NCBI RefSeq assembly: GCF_024347435.1 | Contig: NZ_AP025481.1 | Location: forward strand, 1-64,000 | DNA length: 64,000 nt | From: Vibrio cyclitrophicus | GTDB taxonomy: Bacteria > Pseudomonadota > Gammaproteobacteria > Enterobacterales > Vibrionaceae | Reading direction: 5' to 3' | Shown: piece by piece, positions 53,219 through 61,988 of the stretch | Position numbering within the stretch: position 1 is the first letter of the stretch | How the letters are laid out: the number at the start of each line of letters is the position of its first letter | Notes under the pieces: model-generated | Told to the model about the DNA's origin: nothing | Database searches by the model: none | Seen by the model: the letters and a program-made list of their open reading frames with translations, nothing else | Position numbers and translations under genes: made by a program

Positions 53219-54100
53219 TTAAGGCGACAAAGACAGCGCGAACGACAGCAAAATCGGTAAGGTAATCACGCTCAAGAAGTTACCAAACAACACCATAGAC
53301 GCGACCTTCGGAGGTTCTACATTGAACCTTTCAGCGAACAGGTAGTTCATCACGGCGGGTGGCAACATGGTGAACAACACCATCATTTGTAGGTGCAACG
53401 TAGGCAACGGGATAAAGAAGTAGATGATGGTAAAGGCGATGGATCCTGTAAACAGCGATTGAGCGGTACAAAATAAGCCAACTTTGAGTCCGCTTAGCTT
53501 TAAGTTCACCATTTGCGAGCCCAGCGACAACAACATGATAGGCACGGCGGCTTGGCCGAGTAGCGATGTGGCTTCATAGATTGGATTCCACACTGCAATG
53601 CCAGACAGGTTGAGCGTCATCGCTAATGCAGCGGCTAAGAAGATCGGCATCTTAAGAATCTGTTTTATCGGGTTACCATCACTTAGTAATGCCAAACCTA
53701 CACTAATATGGACACATGCCGACACCACAAATAGCAGTACTGCAGGGGCTAATGCGCTTTCGCCAAAGGTATAAGTGAACAGGGGAATTGCAAGGTTGCC
53801 ACTGTTACGAAACATGTGTGGGGGAGCCCAAGCTTTGAAGTTGAGCTTAAAGATCTTACAGATCGGAATCATCAACAATGCTGGCACTAGTACCGTAACT
53901 AAAGAAGCGGTGATGAGTGGCAGTTGTTCTGTGTCGAGAGGCATGGTGGTCAGCGATGCAAATACTAGCGCAGGAATACACACATCCATGTTGATGCGAT
54001 TGATTGGTTTAAAATCGGGCTTAAGCCAACGACCGACTGCAAAGCCAGCACTGGCTAAAGCAAAAACGGGAAACAGAATGCTGACGACCTGTTCAAACAT
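53219..54100 (-). CDS. AEC-family transporter
   Basis: 293 residues with about ten membrane helices: auxin-efflux-carrier type (MFEQVVSILFPVFALASAGFAVGRW; INRINMDVCIPALVFASLTTMPL; PPAVMNYLFAERFNVEP). Bacterial relatives carry malate, malonate and similar acids. AAGGAA precedes the ATG. It is convergent with the CMD gene and 282 bp past the guaD end, so it is not part of the purine operon. Substrate unknown. Confidence 0.85.
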   Translation of the reverse strand: MFEQVVSILFPVFALASAGFAVGRWLKPDFKPINRINMDVCIPALVFASLTTMPLDTEQLPLITASLVTVLVPALLMIPICKIFKLNFKAWAPPHMFRNSGNLAIPLFTYTFGESALAPAVLLFVVSACVHISVGLALLSDGNPIKQILKMPIFLAAALAMTLNLSGIAVWNPIYEATSLLGQAAVPIMLLSLGSQMVNLKLSGLKVGLFCTAQSLFTGSIAFTIIYFFIPLPTLHLQMMVLFTMLPPAVMNYLFAERFNVEPPKVASMVLFGNFLSVITLPILLSFALSLSP

Positions 54101-54275
54101 AGAATTCCTTTCTAAGAGAGTGTTGGTTCTGTTTTAAACGGAAAAAGCTGACTGTCTGAAAAAATGTGCAAACTCTCACCGAGTAAACCTAACCTATCAA
54201 TATAAGCCGGCCACGTCATGGGTATGAAGCACACGATGAGCAATAATTTATATTTCTTTGAATTAATGACAAAAA

Positions 54276-54308
54276 AAGACCAGCAGTGTTAACGGCTGGT
54301 CTTTAAAA
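54276..54308 (-). terminator. Rho-independent terminator of the xdh-guaD operon
   Basis: AAAGACCAGC / GCTGGTCTTT stem; on the minus strand a long T run follows. It is 75 bp past the guaD stop. Confidence 0.85.
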
Positions 54309-54382
54309 GCTAGATAAATCTGGACGGATTATTTAATAAACGACGGTTGCCGCTATCTAGCGATTGTTACTCGACTTTAAGA

Positions 54383-55717
54383 TTAGCTAACGAGCTTCTT
54401 ATAATCTTTAAAGTTAACGTCGTAGGCTTTTTCGCCGTAGATATAAGTCTCGCTAACGGTTCTGTCGTCACCCAAGCTCATTAATACAAACAGTTTCTCT
54501 TCAAGCTTAGTGGTTTGTTCCATTCTAAAACGCATCAGCTGAGTGGCGTGTAGATCCAATACCACGAAATCCGCTTCTTTTCCGACTTCCAAGTTCCCAA
54601 TCTTGTCTTCTAAATGCAGTGAACGTGCCCCGCCTAGTGTTGCTAAGAACAGCGACTTAGCCGGGTGCAGCTTCTTATGTTGTAGCTGCATGATTTTGTA
54701 CGCTTCACTCATGGTTTGCAGGATTGAGAAGCTAGTACCAGCGCCTACGTCGGTACCCATACCGACACGAATGCCGTGATCTTCCATCTCAGGTAATCGA
54801 AACAAGCCCGAGCCTAAGAATAGGTTTGAGGTTGGGCAAAATGCGATGGCAGATTCAGTATCGGCAAGGCGTTTGCATTCACAATCAGAAAGGTGAATAC
54901 CATGAGCAAATACCGAACGCTTGTGAAGCAATCCGTAATGGTCATAAACATCTAGGTAACTGTTGCGCTCTGGGAACAACGATTTCACCCACTCGATCTC
55001 TTTCTCGTTTTCAGAAAGGTGAGTATGCATGTACACATCGGGATATTCTTCTAGCAGTTTACCGACAGTAGCAAGTTGCTCTGGTGTACTGGTTGGGGCA
55101 AAGCGAGGTGTCACGGCGTAAAGCAAACGTCTGCGGTTGTGCCATTTCTCAATCAGTTCCTTGGATTCAGCATAGCCTGATTCTGGTGTATCTGTGAGGT
55201 AATCGGGCGCATTGCGATCCATCAGTACCTTGCCCGCTATCATGCGTAGGTTACGCTTTTCGGCTTCTTCAAAGAATACATTCACCGACTCTTTGTGTAC
55301 GGTGCCGAATACCAATGCTGTAGTCGTACCGTTGCTGGCCAGTTCGTCAAGAAATAGTTTGGCTACTTTTTGTGCGTAGACGGGGTTCTTGAAGCGCTTT
55401 TCTTCTGGAAAGGTGTAGTTTTCTAACCAATCAAGAAGCTGCTCACCATAAGATGCAATCATCCCTGTTTGAGGGTAGTGGATGTGCGTATCAATAAAGC
55501 CAGAGGTGATCAGCTTATCTTTGTATTCTTTTACTTCGAGTGTTTTTGGTTGGCGAGCCAATACTTCATTGGCATGCCCTAAATCGACGACATGGCCGTT
55601 CTCTATGACTAAAACACCGTCTTCAAAATAGTCGTAAGACTCATCGATACCGACATCTTTTGGATCGGCTACGCTATGTAAAATACTGGCGCGATAAGCT
55701 TTGCGTTGCGTTGTCAT
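54383..55717 (-). CDS. guaD: guanine deaminase
   Basis: 444 residues, amidohydrolase that converts guanine to xanthine and ammonia. GFIDTHIHYPQ (H78, H80) is the guanine deaminase signature; further HTHLSENEKE, FAHGIHLSD and GTDVGAGTSF (metal-bridging Asp). AAAAGGAAG before the ATG. Last gene of the operon xdhA-xdhB-xdhC-guaD, 59 bp after xdhC, so its xanthine product goes straight to xanthine dehydrogenase. Confidence 0.95.
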   Translation of the reverse strand: MTTQRKAYRASILHSVADPKDVGIDESYDYFEDGVLVIENGHVVDLGHANEVLARQPKTLEVKEYKDKLITSGFIDTHIHYPQTGMIASYGEQLLDWLENYTFPEEKRFKNPVYAQKVAKLFLDELASNGTTTALVFGTVHKESVNVFFEEAEKRNLRMIAGKVLMDRNAPDYLTDTPESGYAESKELIEKWHNRRRLLYAVTPRFAPTSTPEQLATVGKLLEEYPDVYMHTHLSENEKEIEWVKSLFPERNSYLDVYDHYGLLHKRSVFAHGIHLSDCECKRLADTESAIAFCPTSNLFLGSGLFRLPEMEDHGIRVGMGTDVGAGTSFSILQTMSEAYKIMQLQHKKLHPAKSLFLATLGGARSLHLEDKIGNLEVGKEADFVVLDLHATQLMRFRMEQTTKLEEKLFVLMSLGDDRTVSETYIYGEKAYDVNFKDYKKLVS

Positions 55718-55776
55718 GTTTACTTCCTTTTAATGACTTCAGTGAGATCTTGTCCATTGAAGCTTTGCGACTTGTG

Positions 55777-56658
55777 TTAGGCGATCTTTTCTTCCAATGG
55801 TGGCTCAACTATATCGCTTGATTGACTGTGTTGAACGGTCAAATCTTGATTTCGATAGTGTTTGGTCGGGCGCTTTTGTTCAAGAGCTTGGCCTTGATAG
55901 TGTGCGATCAATTCACCTGCAACCGATACCGCAATTTCCGCAGGGTGTTTGCCATTCACTGTGCTAATGCCAATCGGGCAAAGCATAGTTTCTATCTGTT
56001 CCTGGCTGTAGCCACGTTGCTCTAAGCGGAAGTCGAATTTCTTACGCTTCGTAAGCGAACCAATCATGCCAAAGTAACGGCTATCTTCACGGTCAATAAT
56101 CGCTTTGGTCAGGTCGAAATCGAGCTGGTGGTTGTGCGTCATCACAAGGTAATAGCTGTTCGGTGGCATGTGTTTCACTTCGCCAACCGGATCATCTGAG
56201 ACAAGCTTTTTAACACCGTGTGGCAGCGTTTCAGGGAATACTTCTTCACGCTCATCAATCCAGGTCACGCGGAAGGGCAGGGTTGCGACAATGTGCAGCA
56301 GCGCTTTGGCAACATGGCCTGCGCCGAACAGCACAAGGTGGTTCTGCTGAGTGCCAATCGGTTCGAAGCTTAACGTTGCCACTCCGCCACAACATTGGCC
56401 TAAACGAGCGCCTAGGTTGAAGCGTTCCACTTTGAGCGATTTTTCGCTGGCAATCAGCATTTCGCGAGCCATTTTAGTGGCCACATGTTCAAGGTGACCA
56501 CCACCAATCGTAGCGATGATTCGGTCACGAGTGACAAGCATTTTTGTGCCCGCATCGCGTGGAACAGACCCCCTGTCTTCGAGCACCGTCACCATTACAC
56601 ATGGCTCGTAGTTCTCTTCCAGTTTTGCCAGTTCGTGAATCCAATTATCCTTAAACAT
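55777..56658 (-). CDS. xdhC: XdhC, xanthine dehydrogenase cofactor chaperone
   Basis: 293 residues. It binds the molybdenum cofactor, assists its sulfuration and delivers it to the XdhB subunit. The N-terminal XdhC/CoxI motif EDRGSVPRDAGTKMLV (residues 27-42), GQCCGG (C89, C90) and a Rossmann-like GAGHVAKAL (112-120) are seen. TAGGAGGAC before the ATG supports the start. It is 53 bp after xdhB. Confidence 0.93.
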   Translation of the reverse strand: MFKDNWIHELAKLEENYEPCVMVTVLEDRGSVPRDAGTKMLVTRDRIIATIGGGHLEHVATKMAREMLIASEKSLKVERFNLGARLGQCCGGVATLSFEPIGTQQNHLVLFGAGHVAKALLHIVATLPFRVTWIDEREEVFPETLPHGVKKLVSDDPVGEVKHMPPNSYYLVMTHNHQLDFDLTKAIIDREDSRYFGMIGSLTKRKKFDFRLEQRGYSQEQIETMLCPIGISTVNGKHPAEIAVSVAGELIAHYQGQALEQKRPTKHYRNQDLTVQHSQSSDIVEPPLEEKIA

Positions 56659-56711
56659 ATGTCCTCCTAAATCCCTTTTATGCTTCCCAAGCTAAACGAT
56701 CGATATGAGCC

Positions 56712-59117
56712 TTAAGCCGTTTCTGATTGAGCATCGACCGAAGTCGGAGCCGTTTCAGTGACTTCCTGAATCGCCATCAGAATACGTTCTGGCGTTGCAG
56801 GTGTGTTGAGCTTAGGAATCGCCCCATCGACGGCGACATAGCTAATGGCGTCTTTCAGTGCGCTCCATACCGACATACCCAACATGAAAGGCGGTTCACC
56901 CACGGCTTTCGAGTTGAAGACGGTGTCTTCTGGGTTGTTACGGTTTTCTAAAAGATGCGTTCTGAAATCAATTGGCATATCAGCAATCGCCGGGATCTTG
57001 TAACTCGCAGGACCATTGGTCATCAAGCGGCCTTGCTGGTTCCAAACCAACTCTTCCGTCGTTAACCAACCGACACCTTGCACAAAGCCACCTTCGACTT
57101 GGCCGATATCAATCGCAGGGTTCAGTGAAGCGCCCACATCATGCAGAATATCGACACGCAGAATCTTGTTTTCACCGGTTAGGGTATCGATGATAACTTC
57201 TGAGCAAGATGCTCCGTATGCGTAGTAGTAGAACGGGCGACCGCGCGCGTTCTCGTGATCGTAATAGATCTTCGGAGTGCGGTAGAAGCCAGTGCTCGAC
57301 AGCGAGATTTGGTTAAACCAAGCCAGTTCAACAAACGAGTTGAAGGTCATGATCTCATCGCGGATTTGCACCATGCCGTTCTTAAATACCACTTCTTCAG
57401 GCCACACTTTGAAGTGCGAAGCCGCGAAGTCAATCAGACGCTGCTTAATGGTCATTGCGGCGTTTTGCGCGGCCTTACCGTTGAGGTCGGTGCCCGATGA
57501 GGCTGCGGTTGGTGATGTGTTCGGAACTTTGCCTGTGTTTGTAGCGGTGATCTGGATACGTTCGATATCGACTTGGAACTCCTGTGCAACGATTTGTGCC
57601 ACTTTGATGTTCAAGCCTTGCCCCATTTCCGTACCACCGTGATTCAAATGAATACTGCCATCGGTGTAGATATGGATGAGCGCACCTGCTTGGTTCAAGA
57701 AAGTCGCAGTAAACGAGATGCCAAATTTCACTGGTGTGATCGCAAGGCCTTTCTTCAAAATAGGGCTTTGCTTGTTGAACTCGGCAATGTTTTTACGACG
57801 TGCGTGATAGTCACTGCTGCGTTCAAGCTGTTCAGTTATCTCAGGTAAAAAGTTGTCTTCAACGGTTTGGTAGTAATGGGTCACGTTACGGCCTTCTTCG
57901 CCGTAGTAGTTCGCCTTACGTACTTCCAAAGGATCTTTTTTCAGGTAACGCGCAATCTCGTCCATGATGTGTTCGATGGTCATCATGCCTTGCGGACCAC
58001 CAAAGCCACGGTAAGCGGTATTCGATGCCGTGTTGGTTTTGCATCGATGACCGACCACAGTTGCATCACCTAAGTAATAGGCGTTGTCTGAGTGGAACAT
58101 TGCTCGGTCGACGATAGAACTTGATAAATCTGGCGAGTAACCACAGTTACCTGCAACGGTAATGTCGGCACCTTGAATCATACCATTGTCGTCAAAACCG
58201 ACCGTATATTGGTTGTAGAACGGGTGGCGTTTACCGGTTTGCTGCATGTCTTCATTGCGCAGCAAACGCATTTTGGTTGGTCGGCCTGTAAGGTGGGCAA
58301 TAACCGCAGCCATACATGCTGGAGAGGCCGCTTGAGTCTCTTTACCACCGAAACCACCACCCATACGACGCATATCAATCACGACTTTGTGCATCGGCAC
58401 GCCAATCACTTCCGCAACCAACTTTTGAACTTCGGTCGGGTTTTGAGTCGAGGTGTACACGATCATGCCGCCGTCTTCGGTTGGCATCACGCTACTGATT
58501 TGAGTTTCTAGGTAGAAGTGCTCTTGGCCGCCGATCTCTAGATCACCTGAGATCACATGTTTCGCTTTTGCCAGCGCGGCTTTCGAGTCACCACGTTGTT
58601 GAGTGTGGCTTTCTGTTACGAAGTGCTCTTTCTCTAGCGCTTCTTTTACATCAAGAATGGCGGGTAGCTCTTCGTATTCAATAATGGCTGCATGTGCGGC
58701 TTTGCGTGCCGTCTCTAAATCGTTGGCTGCCACGGCAATCACAGGTTGGCCGTAGTATTCTACTTTGCCATCAGCGAGCAGTGGGTCACCCGGTAGGATG
58801 GCACCGATATCCAGTTCACCCGGTACGTCCTTGGCTTGAATGGCAATCGCCACGCCTTCGAATTCGTAACACGGAGATAGGTCTATTTTGGTGATGTTGC
58901 CGTGCGCTTGCGTGCTCAGGCGTGCGTATACGTGCAGCTGATTCGGGAACTCTAGGCGATCATCAATGTACACCGCTTCGCCTGTGACTTGCTTGGCTGC
59001 ACTGTCGTGTTTAACGCTTTTACCTACGCCAGTTTTTAGGTCTTGTTTTGCAATGGTAACCATCTCTTCGTGGGTCATCGCATTGCTCTTGTGACCAGAG
59101 GAATTTGATTTAGACAT
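56712..59117 (-). CDS. xdhB: xanthine dehydrogenase, molybdopterin subunit
   Basis: 801 residues, the catalytic Mo subunit of a two-subunit XDH; oxidises hypoxanthine to xanthine to urate in the cytoplasm. Motifs: GQEHFYLETQ, GGGFGGKETQ, AYRGFGGPQG, GTEMGQGLN and KAVGEPPFML, in which E741 is the catalytic base Glu. The C-terminus is complete. It overlaps xdhA by eight bases, so the two are translationally coupled. Confidence 0.95.
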   Translation of the reverse strand: MSKSNSSGHKSNAMTHEEMVTIAKQDLKTGVGKSVKHDSAAKQVTGEAVYIDDRLEFPNQLHVYARLSTQAHGNITKIDLSPCYEFEGVAIAIQAKDVPGELDIGAILPGDPLLADGKVEYYGQPVIAVAANDLETARKAAHAAIIEYEELPAILDVKEALEKEHFVTESHTQQRGDSKAALAKAKHVISGDLEIGGQEHFYLETQISSVMPTEDGGMIVYTSTQNPTEVQKLVAEVIGVPMHKVVIDMRRMGGGFGGKETQAASPACMAAVIAHLTGRPTKMRLLRNEDMQQTGKRHPFYNQYTVGFDDNGMIQGADITVAGNCGYSPDLSSSIVDRAMFHSDNAYYLGDATVVGHRCKTNTASNTAYRGFGGPQGMMTIEHIMDEIARYLKKDPLEVRKANYYGEEGRNVTHYYQTVEDNFLPEITEQLERSSDYHARRKNIAEFNKQSPILKKGLAITPVKFGISFTATFLNQAGALIHIYTDGSIHLNHGGTEMGQGLNIKVAQIVAQEFQVDIERIQITATNTGKVPNTSPTAASSGTDLNGKAAQNAAMTIKQRLIDFAASHFKVWPEEVVFKNGMVQIRDEIMTFNSFVELAWFNQISLSSTGFYRTPKIYYDHENARGRPFYYYAYGASCSEVIIDTLTGENKILRVDILHDVGASLNPAIDIGQVEGGFVQGVGWLTTEELVWNQQGRLMTNGPASYKIPAIADMPIDFRTHLLENRNNPEDTVFNSKAVGEPPFMLGMSVWSALKDAISYVAVDGAIPKLNTPATPERILMAIQEVTETAPTSVDAQSETA

Positions 59118-60555
59118 AAGACGTTACCCTTGTTTCGATTTGGTTGTTTTTGTTCTGTCGTTCAATGAAGTAACGGCGCAACATATTGGCCGCCGACAAT
59201 GAACGGTATTCTTGGCTGGCACGGAAATCAGATAGCGGCTCAAAGTCGTTATACAGTTCCTGCATCGCTAACTTAATATTAGCGTCTGTCCACGGTTTAC
59301 CTAATAACGTATTTTCACAACGCGCCGCGCGCTTAGGTGTTGCAGCCATACCACCGAAGGCGATACGAGCGTAAGAAACCTTGCCATCTTCGATTTGAAT
59401 ATCAAACGCACCACACACCGCAGAGATGTCATCGTCTAAACGTTTAGACAGTTTGTAAGCTCGAAAGCTGTCGTTGCTTGTTTTAGGAATGATGATCTGT
59501 TCAATGAACTCACTCTCTTTCTGCGCTGTCACTTTGTAGCTGATGAAGTAATCTTCAATCGGCATTGTGCGAGACTCGTCACCGCAACGAAGTTTGATCT
59601 TCGCGTTCAGGGCAATCAGCAGAGGAGGGGTGTCACCGATAGGTGAAGCATTGGCTACATTGCCGCCGATGGTGCCTTGGTTGCGTACTTGCAGTGAAGC
59701 AAAGCGATGCAACAGTTCACCAAAATCTGGGTAGTGCTTTTTCAGTAGTGAGTAAGAATCACTGATAGGCAGGTTGGCACCAATGATTAAATCGGTGTCG
59801 GTCTCTTCACATACCTTCATGTCTTCAACAAGGTTCACGCTGATCAGTGTTTCAATCTCGCGATGGAATTGCGTCACTTCCAGTGCTAAATCCGTACCGC
59901 CAGCAACCAGCTTAGCGTTCGGATGCGCTTGAAAAAGCTTGGCCAGTTCATCGGTGCTTTTCGGGGAAAAAGCGGTGAGGTGACCAAGGCGTAAGTTGGC
60001 TTCGGTGTCTTGAATACTTTCTAGCTTCTTGATGGTGTTGCGTTCAAGCTCAGCAAATTGGTCGATCAAAGGCTGGTCTGTTGAAAGTGACATCGCAGCA
60101 TCAACAATTGGTCGGTAGCCAGTACAGCGACATAAGTTACCCGCCAGTGATTCCATGACGTCTTCTTTACTTGCATCGGGTTTGTTCTTGCCTAGTGCAA
60201 ACATCGACATGATGAAGCCCGGTGTGCAGTAACCACACTGTGAACCGTGAAAATCTACCACCGCCTTCTGTACTGGGTGCAAAGAGCGATCTCGGTTTTG
60301 TAGATCTTCTACCGTGATCAGTTGCTTGCCATGCAGCGCTGAAACGAAAGTTAGGCAAGAGTTCACCGAGCGGTATTGCAGCTGTCCATTAACCACTTCA
60401 CCCAGAACTACCGTACATGCACCACAGTCACCCGACCCACAACCTTCTTTTGTACCCGTTTTATTAACTTTGGTACGAAGGTAGTTGAGCACTGTCATAT
60501 TTGGCGACAGATTATCTTCACGTCTTATTTCCTGATTGAGCAAAAAAGTAATCAA
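59110..60555 (-). CDS. xdhA: xanthine dehydrogenase, FeS/FAD subunit
   Basis: 481 residues. Two [2Fe-2S] clusters (C39, C44, C47, C67; and C107, C110, C142, C144), then an FAD domain (VAGGTDLALE; TIGGNVANASPIGD) and a C-terminal CO-dehydrogenase-flavoprotein-like part. Passes electrons from XdhB to NAD. The start is a TTG at 60555, chosen because AAGGAGGT lies just upstream, an unusually strong site for a weak start codon. Its promoter region has two RutR-like repeats and two ATTGTATACAAT-like sites. Confidence 0.95.
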   Translation of the reverse strand: MITFLLNQEIRREDNLSPNMTVLNYLRTKVNKTGTKEGCGSGDCGACTVVLGEVVNGQLQYRSVNSCLTFVSALHGKQLITVEDLQNRDRSLHPVQKAVVDFHGSQCGYCTPGFIMSMFALGKNKPDASKEDVMESLAGNLCRCTGYRPIVDAAMSLSTDQPLIDQFAELERNTIKKLESIQDTEANLRLGHLTAFSPKSTDELAKLFQAHPNAKLVAGGTDLALEVTQFHREIETLISVNLVEDMKVCEETDTDLIIGANLPISDSYSLLKKHYPDFGELLHRFASLQVRNQGTIGGNVANASPIGDTPPLLIALNAKIKLRCGDESRTMPIEDYFISYKVTAQKESEFIEQIIIPKTSNDSFRAYKLSKRLDDDISAVCGAFDIQIEDGKVSYARIAFGGMAATPKRAARCENTLLGKPWTDANIKLAMQELYNDFEPLSDFRASQEYRSLSAANMLRRYFIERQNKNNQIETRVTSYV

Positions 60556-60597
60556 GAGACCTCCTTGTAAATCGACATATTTCCATGTGTATTCTTT

Positions 60598-60613
60598 TTG
60601 ACTTCTAGGTCAA
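60598..60613. promoter_or_regulatory. RutR-type inverted repeat 1 upstream of xdhA
   Basis: TTGACTTCTAGGTCAA: TTGAC / GTCAA arms like the RutR box TTGACCA-N2-TGGTCAA, 43 bp before the xdhA start. Confidence 0.5.
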
Positions 60614-60625
60614 TAATTATCCATC

Positions 60626-60641
60626 CTGACCTAAGGGTCAA
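60626..60641. promoter_or_regulatory. RutR-type inverted repeat 2 upstream of xdhA
   Basis: CTGACCTAAGGGTCAA, starting 28 bp from the first; TGACC / GGTCA arms are perfect. Together they form a tandem pair. Confidence 0.5.
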
Positions 60642-60682
60642 CTATTTATTTACAAAAACGCAACAATATGGCGCTTTGGTGG

Positions 60683-60694
60683 ATTGTGTACAAT
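60683..60694. promoter_or_regulatory. purine-regulon site 1 upstream of xdhA
   Basis: ATTGTGTACAAT, one base from the gcl and puuE palindrome; 128 bp before the xdhA start. Confidence 0.6.
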
Positions 60695-60775
60695 TTAATT
60701 TCTATTGTAGTGACTTGTTTTATATGGACTTGACTGGTTATTTAGAAGTTTTTTTGTGAAGGTTGGGTTTTGACT

Positions 60776-60785
60776 ATGTATACAA
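60776..60785. promoter_or_regulatory. purine-regulon site 2 upstream of xdhA
   Basis: ATGTATACAA matches 9 of 10 bases of TTGTATACAA. It lies in the 424-bp gap between the GntR gene and xdhA, which contains no other gene that I can support. Confidence 0.5.
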
Positions 60786-60979
60786 ATTAAGAGGAGTTTT
60801 TGTGATGTGAAGTATCGTTACTATTCAACTTTTCTGAAGTGTTGAGGTAATCGAGAGCAAAATTTCCGGGCAAAGCTGCGTTGATTTTATAAGGTAAAAA
60901 GAGGGATTCAGGTATAAAGAAGAGAAGTGAACACAATTGGTTCACTTCTGTCGATTTATAAAAATTGTTGTTTAAAGGA

Positions 60980-61714
60980 CTATGATTTCTTCTTAAGCAG
61001 ATCGGAGAATACCACATGTAGATCACTAGAAGCTGTGCTGCTGTCTAGGTTGAGTTTAGAACGAATATGGCTTAGATGTTCTTGCATTAACTCGACGGCT
61101 TGTTGTTCGTTGCCTGACTCTATTGCATCCAGTAAGCCGGAGTGTTCGTCTAAAGAACAGTTTGAGTGGTTGCCCGTTTCGTATTGAGCGATCAGCAGTG
61201 AGGTTTGCGATACTAAACTGCGTTGGAAAGCCAGCAGTGGAGCGTTTTCGGCCATTTCAGCCAGTTTGATGTGGAACTCTCCAGACAAACGTAAGCCAGA
61301 GCCGTAATCACCTTGGTCGAAAGCACAGTTCTCTTTCGCGACCAATTTTCTGCACTCTTCGATTTGAGCTTTGGTCGCGTTTTTAACGGCTAGCTCGGTG
61401 ATAGCAATTTCCATTACTTCACGTGCTTTAAATATCTGTTTGGCTTCGTCTACTGTTGGAGCCGCAATCACAGCTCCTCGGTTAGGGCGGATCACCACAA
61501 CTTGCTCCAAAGAGAGTCGTAGTAAGGCACGACGGATAATAGTACGGCTAACGCCAAAGATTTCTGCGAGGGCTTCTTCGCTTAATTTGGTGGCTGGTGG
61601 CAGCCTTTGTTCTAGTATCGCGTCGAAGATATGGCAGTAAACAACATCGTCTTGAGTCTGGCCTGATACTTTTGTATTTATACCTTTGGAGACAGAGTTT
61701 TTGAGAGCTGTCAT
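60980..61714 (-). CDS. GntR/FCD-family regulator, candidate regulator of the purine genes
   Basis: 244 residues. Winged helix 22-86 (ILEQRLPPATKLSEEALAEIFGVSRTIIRRALLRLSLEQVVVIRPNRGAVIAAP), then an all-helical FCD ligand domain with metal-ligand His positions (EFHIKLAEMAEN; SLDEHSGLLDAI; QEHLSHI). The FCD branch typically binds short palindromes such as TTGTATACAA. It lies 424 bp upstream of xdhA on the same strand, and its own promoter has the site ATTGTATACAC. It is the best candidate for the protein acting at the palindromes before aceB, gcl, puuE and xdhA. Its ligand may be a purine or allantoin derivative; not known. Confidence 0.85.
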   Translation of the reverse strand: MTALKNSVSKGINTKVSGQTQDDVVYCHIFDAILEQRLPPATKLSEEALAEIFGVSRTIIRRALLRLSLEQVVVIRPNRGAVIAAPTVDEAKQIFKAREVMEIAITELAVKNATKAQIEECRKLVAKENCAFDQGDYGSGLRLSGEFHIKLAEMAENAPLLAFQRSLVSQTSLLIAQYETGNHSNCSLDEHSGLLDAIESGNEQQAVELMQEHLSHIRSKLNLDSSTASSDLHVVFSDLLKKKS

Positions 61715-61779
61715 AGAGATAAGGGCCCTTGTTTAGTCGAGTAGGGTGGGTTGAGCATGATTCGTGAGTGTTACCTTAC

Positions 61780-61802
61780 ATTGTATACACTTATCTATAC
61801 AA
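61780..61802. promoter_or_regulatory. purine-regulon sites before the GntR gene
   Basis: ATTGTATACAC, followed at once by a second site TCTATACAA (8 of 10 to the core). They are 66-88 bp before the GntR start, so autoregulation is likely. Confidence 0.6.
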
Positions 61803-61988
61803 TGCCACTGGCTGAAAGTGCGATGTACGCTTATTTGTTAACGACTTATAACATTCAGTTTCGTACAAATCGGTGCAATATTGAACTATGTACTTTTTAA
61901 AAAGTGAGTTTTGGTTTAAAGCTTAGTGCGCATCTGGTCGAAGCTAAGTGTGTATGTAATTAAAGCTAAATGCGCGTTCTGTTTAAAG

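Noticed and set aside
57255..58511. several plus-strand ORFs inside xdhB
   Set aside because: All lie antisense to the well-conserved XdhB frame and lack family patterns.
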